From positions 21,907-85,906 of the forward strand of contig ML986755.1 in the NCBI GenBank assembly GCA_010094045.1: DNA of 64,000 nucleotides. Reading direction: 5' to 3'. A program made the translations under genes and the position numbers. The DNA comes from Lojkania enalia (lineage: Eukaryota > Ascomycota > Dothideomycetes > Pleosporales). The notes under the pieces were generated by a model that was given only the letters and a program-made list of their open reading frames with translations, was not told the DNA's origin and did not search any database. Positions 57,122-64,000 of this stretch are shown in pieces. Every line of letters starts with the position of its first letter. The stretch's first letter is position 1.

Positions 57122-60100
57122 CTAAATACTAACAAAGAAACTCTTCTCGCCCTCTCGCGGTTCGACTAATGCCCGCTTGAGAATCGGATCCGCACAAGAA
57201 ATCCTTATACGCTCAGGGGTGGCAGGGCTCTGCAATCTAAGCACTTCATTTTCGCCAAATTGTTTGCGCGCGGCTTTGAGCGCATCGCGGATAGCGAAGA
57301 AGACGGAGCTGCCCATGAAGAGCGGGGGTTCTCCTGCACAATAATCAGCCAGCAAATTCACGAAATAGAGAGAAGAGAGAGTGAAGGGGGAACGGGAATA
57401 AGGAGAAAGTCTACATACCAACCCCCCTACTCCTCTGAATCGTCCTCAAATTCTCCCACTCCACATCCTTCAGCAAACTAACATTGAAAACCTGTGGAAT
57501 ATCTCTAAAGCCTGGGATCTTATAAGCACCCGGGCCCTTTGTGAAGATCTGACCTGAGGCGCGGTGCCAGAGCGATTCCTCGGTGGTGAAGAGGCCCTGC
57601 CCCTGCACGAAGGCGCCCTCGATTTGCCCGTAGTCGATGGCCGGGTTGATGGAGCGGCCGACATCCATTTTGAGGTCCGCGCGCCGGCACGTCCAATCGC
57701 CGGTGAGCGTGTCAATTTCGACCTCGGCGGCGGCCACGCCCTGCGTGAAGTAGAAGAACATCTGGCCTTTATTCTCCCCCCAGATGTAGCCGATGTCCGG
57801 GGTCTTGTAGAAGCCTTGAGCGGAAAGGTTGACGCGGTCGAAGTACGCCGCGTGCGCGATTTGCTTCATGGTGGCGTCAGGCCCAAGCTTCTGGCGGTAG
57901 GGCTCCAGGCGCTCGTTGAGTTGTTTACAAGCATTCCAGATGGCGTACCCGTTGAGGTCGGACGAAGCTGACGCTGCAGTGGAGGAGGAATTGGCTACAG
58001 TGTTCGTAGCCGTCTCGGAGATGAAGACATTATCTTGCGGCACTTTGAGAGCTTCCGCGGCGATCATGGTCATCTTAGTATGAAGACCTTGACCCATTTC
58101 TGTCCCACCGTGGGCGACGAGGATAGAGCCGTCGTGGTAGATGTGTACGAGGGCACCGGCCTGGTTGAGGAAGAGCGCGGTGAAGGAGATGCCAAATTTT
58201 GTAGGAATAAGGGCGAGACCACGCTTGTTCCACTGGTGCGTCTTATTGAATTCCTCAATCTCTTCTCGGCGGCGAGCGTAATCGGTTTCCTCTTGGACTT
58301 GGCGGTACATGAGCGGCACGTACCAGTCCTTGATCTCCTGATTGAAATGTGTAACCATACCGTGCTCCGGTCCATACATGTTGATCTCCCTAAGCTTCTC
58401 ACTGGGAATCCCAAGATGATCCGCAACCTCACACATGTATGTCTCTGAGATAAACATGCCTTGCGGTCCACCAAAACCACGGAAAGCAGTGTTAGAAACT
58501 GTGTTCGTCTTCGCAACGCGTCCACGAACATTTACGTTCGGAATCGAGTACACTCCATCAATATGCGAGAGGGAGCGCTCAACGACAGCGCCGCTAAGAT
58601 CCTGACTCCAGCCACCGTTGCAGAAGACGTCTGCGTCAAGGGCTTGGAGCTTTCCGTCCTTGTTGACAGCGACCTTCCATTTGGCTAGGAAAGGATGGCG
58701 TTGCCCAGATGTGATGATATCCTCATCTCGATTAAGCATACAGCGAACTGGTCGACGAACCTTGTTTGCCGCGCAAGCTACGATACCTGCAAGTTGAATT
58801 GACCGTGTCTCCTTGCCTCCGAAGCCACCACCCATACGCTTCACGCGAGTGACAATCTTATTGGCAGCGACACCAACAACTTTGGAGATATAAGCTTGGG
58901 TTTCGGCAGGATTCTGGGTGCTGCTAAAAATCTCCATCTCGCCATCCTCTGGCTTGGGAACAGCCAAGCATGCTTGTGTCTCGAGGTAAAAGTGCTCTTG
59001 GCCGCCCATGCGAGCAATACCTTCGAAGACGTAATCAGCTTCGGCGAAGGCTTTCTCGGTGTTGCCATTCTTAATGTAACGGAAATGATTGAAGTAGCTC
59101 TCCTTCTCGATAGCTTCCTCGATCGTGAATATAGCCGGGAGTTCTTCGTACTCGACCTTAACAGACCGAGCAGCTTGTTCAGCACATTTCGCGGTATCGG
59201 CCAAGATCATGCCGATGGGTTGACCAGCTGTGAAGACTTCATCGACGGCGAAGAAAAGCTCATCGCAGGAAGGCGCCCCCCACCAGTTGGCTTCAGGAGA
59301 TGCCAGGTCCTTATGGTTAACCCACGCAACAACCCCAGGAAGATCCAGAGCGGGTTCCGCATCGACGTCCACGAGCCTCGCATGCGCCTTAGTAGACAAG
59401 ACGAGACAGCCGTAAAGCTCGTTCTTTTGAAGCGGGATATCATCCGTGTACTGTGCTTCACCAGTACATTGCTTCATAGCCGCTACATGCGGACGTTCGG
59501 AGCCTAGAATCTTCTGGGTGTACGCTTCTGTAGCCCTGTGGTCCTTCTCTCCTCTCGAAATGTCGCGCTCTATTTCCCCGATAGCTTGGGCGTCCACCTT
59601 GACGTCTTCAGCGTGAAGCTCGGCTAACACTTCATGGTAGAACTTGTAGAAGAAGCTTAGTGCAAGAGACTTTCGGTAGGTAGCCATCCCACCAGGGACG
59701 CTAAAGCCCAAGTCGAAGTCTTCTCCCAAAGCCCCCATGACGCCTTCGAGGCTCTCCAGCTCTGTGAACTTCCTGCCTTGAATGTACGCCATGGCCTTCT
59801 TCGCCGGAATTGTGATGGGAGCCATGCCACCGTATACGAAATCAGCGCTCTGCACAAGATAGTCATCGCCCAACATCACTCGCATACATGCATTGACAAT
59901 AGCAATATCATCATCCTTCCTCTTCGACTGCTTGTAGGCTCTAATGTATTCACCCTTTTCTTTCGCAACCGGAATGCGTATGCTCGCAATGATGGCATCT
60001 GGCGGTAAAGAAGTGGCGCGATAGCCCTTAAAGAATGTCGACATAGGTATCTCTGTAGTCTTCTCGAGCGATTTTGCAACCAGTGTAGAGTTCGTCGCCA

Positions 60101-61412
60101 CGAACACGGGGTTCAGATCCGAGATTGGTGACGCCGTAGCAAGGTTGCCTGCCGGCGTTCCAACATTCCGAATCTGTCGTCCAGCAAAATACCTAATCTG
60201 CTTAAGAATCGTAGCGAATGGCTGTCCCTTAACTTCTCCGTAATGCTCGACAGCCTCTTTACAGATGCTTTCAAGATCAGTCAGGACGACATTGCCGCCT
60301 ATTTCTAGGTGGTCATCGTTGAAGAAGTACTGCCGAAGCTCTGGTATATCGCCAACAAAGACTGAGGCGCTATACTTCATAGCCTTGAACTTGACCTCAA
60401 TCTGCGTCTCGGTGCTACCACCAATAATCTTCGCGGAGGGGTATGCACTCTTGATCTCTAAAAGTTGCTGTAGCGTGACTGGCCTATACCACCTCTTCCT
60501 CTTGTTTCCAAAAGCGAGCGGCTTGAAATCATATTTCCGTAGCGCGGGCGGGAAGATGAGTTCCGTATCCGGCTTGTACTCGATGAAGCCTGGAGGTGTG
60601 AAGCGCTTGATCGGTTCAGCCTCTCCATCGACGCCATCGACACCGTCCTTGCAGCATCCGCCACCGTTTCCCTTCTCCATACAGCATCCACTCCCACCAT
60701 TCGCCTTAGCGTTGCTACACCCCTTCGCGCTGAAGCTCTGGGCTGCGTCCAGAATAGGACGATATCCCGTACATCGGCAGAGGTTTCCATCAAATGCCTC
60801 CTCGACATCGTGTTCGGAAGGATTAGAGTCGTTTCGAAGGAGGGCATAGAGGCTCTATCAAGCAATCCAACGTCAGCCACGACAACTGACCGAATAGAGA
60901 AGACAAACCATGACTATGCCTGGTGTACAGAAACCACATTGACTCCCGTTCCCCTTTGCAATCCTCTCCTGCGCCGGATGCGGCCTCTTCACGCTTCCGA
61001 TTCCCTCGACTGTGATTACATGTTTACCGTCGACGCTGACCAGCGGTGCAAGACACGCATTGACGGAGGCATGGTATATCTGCTTTGTCGTCGGGTTATA
61101 TTGCGATACGACCTATATGAAAGTCAGCTAACGTGCCTCCCCTTATTTGCTTGCTTCTTGAAAGGAAGTATACGGCAGTGGCGAACATACGACAGTGCAG
61201 GCCCCGCACCCTCCCTCGGCGCACCCCAACTTCGTCCCCGTAAGCCCAATGCCCCTCAAATACTCCAGCAGCGTAACTTCTGGATCGGCATCGTCTAGGA
61301 CCACCTTCGTGCCATTCAGGTAGAACCTCAGTGTGTCGCCGTAAGCTCCAGTAACGCTTCCTAACGAATTTGTCTCTTGGGGCACGATTGGCTCAACGAG
61401 ACCAGGTGCCAT
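57122..61412 (-). CDS. xanthine dehydrogenase / purine hydroxylase I
   Basis: Four exons, 61412-61191, 61112-60909, 60854-57419 and 57333-57122, 1357 residues. It oxidises hypoxanthine and xanthine to urate with NAD+, the first steps of purine catabolism. The N-terminal 2Fe-2S domain has [12 protein letters not shown]; a second 2Fe-2S centre has [12 protein letters not shown] and [10 protein letters not shown]. The FAD domain has [16 protein letters not shown] and [15 protein letters not shown]. Molybdopterin domain: [11 protein letters not shown] (Glu of the active site), [23 protein letters not shown] (substrate Arg), [13 protein letters not shown] and [15 protein letters not shown] (catalytic Glu). 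The last intron falls inside the codon just before that Glu. Unusual Cys-rich insert [12 protein letters not shown] lies between the Fe-S and FAD domains. GATA motifs upstream fit nitrogen control. Confidence 0.97.
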
Positions 61413-63135
61413 CTTGAATGCGATTACGGTACAAGTAATACAGGTATAACGGGAAAGAATGCCGGAATAAGGTGGCTGTTAGAAAATATCGTGAAGGCAA
61501 GGACCTGGTCTTCACCGAGCGGAGTCCATGGTGGGGAAGGCAAGCTAGATATGATGGCAGCTTCGGCCTTCCGCGGTGTTTCCGCGGTCTCCACAGCCAT
61601 CTACCACTCGCGTGGATCTTGCAGGAATGAGAGTTAGCGCTCGGCGAATGAAATCGAAGCCAATTGCTCCTTATCAACCTTTGCCGGCGCGGGTAGCTCT
61701 GTGATCTGCTAAATGACCGAGTCTGAGGTGCAGGAAAGCGGCGACGGCCGAGGCGCTAATTGTGCGAGGAGGGGCACTTGCGCCTTGCTTTGTTCGGCAG
61801 CAACATCGTGGGACGAACGCAGTGTGCATTCTCACAGCTCAGATGCCTACTTGCTTATTGCTGCGCCTATCCCCCAAGGACGTTATCATATCCCCGTAAG
61901 GTAAAACTATACTTAAGAATTCGCAACCCCCCGTTCACTGCTCTATAATTGGCGTCGATAGCACGGGAGCGAGCTGAGTGTGTCAATTATCGCAAAACTA
62001 TGTCAATTTGGTAACACAAACCATTACACGGCCAGGTCCACTGCATTCCCAGGGTAACACAGCATATAGGAGATCGCCGCCAGGCATCTTTCATCCTTCA
62101 TGCAAAGATAGGTTCTTAGGTCTCCTGTAGTGCTCCACAGCTAGTAGCCATGCAAGGAAATATGCCTAGACCCTTTCACCATGATACCTGCTTGTAGCAA
62201 GATAGAGGAGCAGTCTCGGCGTCCTGGCAATTTAAAGCCCAGCCGCTACCCTAGAAATAGAACAGCTCATAATATTTCAGTTTAACAAACGAACAATTTA
62301 TCCAGCACAATGAAATTAGAGAGTGAATTGGAGGGAATTGTGATTGCATACTACGTATTTTCTCGCACTACCAGGGTTATCATACATCCATTTGGCTACT
62401 TACAGCTCTGACGTCACAGGAAAAACAAAGAGGGAAATAATGGGGAGACGTCCGATTTGACGCCAATGAATACCTTGCCTTTCAGCAGCAGAGGAAAAAC
62501 TCCGAAAGGGGCAGATGTCAACCGTTTTGTGGATCAGAATACAAACCGCAGAATCCATCAAATATAGACGGGGGGAATATACTAAAGCCTTTTATATAAT
62601 CCGTCGACAGCATCGGTCCGCCATGCTGTCCATGGTGGTGATTATTACCACAAAGCCTGTGGTTTGACCGCAAAGCGCGCGGTGTAATTCAGAATGGTTC
62701 CTGGAAAATGAAAGACACCGTGCAACATCCGTATATCGTAATCTCCAGGGCGTCATGACAATCGAACACGCTAGCAGAGGTAAATTACCGATACCCAAGA
62801 GGCCAAACATCGTCAGCTAGTGATTGCATTCAATCCAGTCATTCAAAGTGGAGAATTGCAAGGTCCGATCGCGGCAGAGTAAATTGTTGAGATCGAATCA
62901 TATCCAGGGAAATGTGTTTGGAGCAGAGTAAGGCGCATTCAAAAGAGACAACTTGTCCACAAGTCACAGCGGTATTGGTAGGTCCACTGCATGCAAATAA
63001 TCCTAGTAGACCATCCTCAAAGTGGGTATGAGCCACGCAGAGAAATATCTTGTCATCGGTCATGCAGTCAAGCGTCAATCGGCGGGATCTCAGCAGTATG
63101 TGCATCATCGTCACGGCGGACACATCGGATAGCAT
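61413..63135. other. intergenic stretch, purine hydroxylase promoter and 3' flank of the KH gene
   Basis: 1.7 kb without a supported gene. TTATCA (GATA sites on the minus strand) occurs at 61671-61676 and 61883-61888, compatible with AreA-type nitrogen regulation, but GATA sites are frequent by chance. I found no perfect UaY-type TCGG(N6)CCGA site. Confidence 0.5.
61670..61676 (-). promoter_or_regulatory. candidate GATA-factor site upstream of purine hydroxylase
   Basis: TGATAAG on the gene's strand, about 260 bases before the ATG. Matches HGATAR; function inferred. Confidence 0.35.
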
Positions 63136-64000
63136 TCAGACAGCACCAGGTGGCCGTTGATCGCCGCCTGGTTGTTGCTGTTGCTGTTGAGCGACGGAAG
63201 CGTACCACATTGCTAGGTAGTTCTGGTAACCACCATATATGGCGTATGGATCAGCCGTGGCAGCATCTCCCTGGGACGGCGCGTTTGCTTGCGCTTGGGG
63301 CATGCTCTGTCCTACAGGCGCGCCATAAGATGACTGCTGCGGCTGCTGGTTTGAGTAGTTGTCATTATAATTCGCATTCTCACGTCCTCCACGCTTATTG
63401 CCGTAGCCACCACCGTTCTTCTCCTTCTGCTTCATGTTAGTCTAGCAACTATAGGCACATCATGAATATGCTCACCACCGAATCGACCTTATCCCAAATG
63501 ACCTTCTTCGCGTCTTCAATGGCTTGTCTAGTGCCAACGAGCCCTATCTCCCGCTCGATGTCTGCGCCAGACGCCTGGGAAACATTGATCTTGCATCCAG
63601 TAGTAGACTGCATTTCCTTGATAGTTTCACCGCCTTTAAGGACGTCAGTTTCACGGTCATGGTCAGCACGGCAAAACCCTTACCTTTTCCAATGATCATG
63701 CCTACTGCATCTGAAGGAACCATGATGCTATCATTGATCTTGTTTGCTCCACCAGCATAGGGGTCGAAGTTATCACGCTTGTTCGGGGGACCGTCGCCCA
63801 TGGTCTTTGTGTCACTGTCGACTATTTCCATAATAAGCTCTTTGGCTCGAGCGGCAGCAGCAGGACTTCCAATAAGATTCACGGGGCGAAGGCCGTTCAC
63901 GCTCTTGTTTTCACCGACAATGTTGACATGGCAACCACTGCGTTCCTGTAGGTCACGAATAGTCTCCCCACCTCTACCGATAATAAGGCCAACAGTGCGA
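63136..64000 (-). CDS. KH-domain RNA-binding protein, 5' end beyond window
   Basis: Exons in the window: 64000-63684 (continues upstream), 63633-63476 and 63429-63136. The open frame starts inside a KH domain (TVGLIIGRGGETIRDLQERS, with the GRGG of GxxG, and GCHVNIVGE). Another KH domain follows, split by an intron after MVPSDAVGMIIGKG and continuing ETIKEMQSTTGCKINVSQAS and EIGLVGTRQAIEDAKKVIWD. The C-terminus is Gly/Asn/Gln-rich (GGGYGNKRGGRENANYNDNY; polyQ of six). Multi-KH proteins with such tails (FUBP/KSRP-like) bind single-stranded RNA or DNA and affect mRNA processing or transcription. Phases 1 and 0 join correctly. At least one more KH domain probably lies outside the window. Confidence 0.9.

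Overview
This window looks like nuclear DNA of a filamentous ascomycete (Pezizomycotina). The genes carry short introns, mostly 46-110 bases, with GT donors, CTAAC/CTGAC-type branch points and AG acceptors. The gene set is typically fungal: a rhodopsin-domain (PTH11-like) membrane protein, Zn2Cys6 factor, CRY-DASH, Spo22/ZIP4, CENP-Q-like protein and purine hydroxylase. Several degenerate genes carry stop codons of the kind repeat-induced point mutation (RIP) makes. I cannot place the class with confidence. Exon limits were read by hand from splice signals, frame continuity and remembered family conservation; no database search was run.

Layout. 0-10 kb: 5'-partial tandem-BRCT gene (+), F-box protein (-), a broken and an intact copy of an F-box-like gene (-), rhodopsin-domain protein (-), secreted FAD-linked oxidase (+). 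10-24 kb: a gene-poor island of relics. It holds an aldo-keto reductase gene split by a RIP-damaged pogo/Fot1-type transposon, one intact multispanning membrane protein, a decayed gene of about 2.5 kb or more, and a decayed small membrane-protein gene. 22.8-31.7 kb: fasciclin protein (-), seven-exon glutamate decarboxylase (+), CRY-DASH (+), J-domain-like protein (+). 32-40 kb: frameshifted trypsin-like protease relic (-), SAGA subunit Sgf11 (-), RNase P/MRP subunit Pop1 (-), a frameshifted relic (-). 40.6-64 kb: a dense core block with proteasome alpha-2 (-), RING-CH membrane protein (+), coiled-coil protein (-), Hsp70-like ATPase (+), CENP-Q-like kinetochore protein (+), Rds2/AcuM-like zinc-cluster factor (+), Spo22/ZIP4 (+), purine hydroxylase (-), and a KH-domain protein (-) that runs off the end.

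The core genes are mostly independent housekeeping functions, as is usual in fungi. The accessory half is an oxidative/secreted set (oxidase, broken reductase, membrane receptor-like protein) beside a decaying, transposon-invaded island. I found no convincing undescribed multi-gene system. The strongest observation is that removing the transposon plus one TA restores the reading frame of the reductase across the insertion point.
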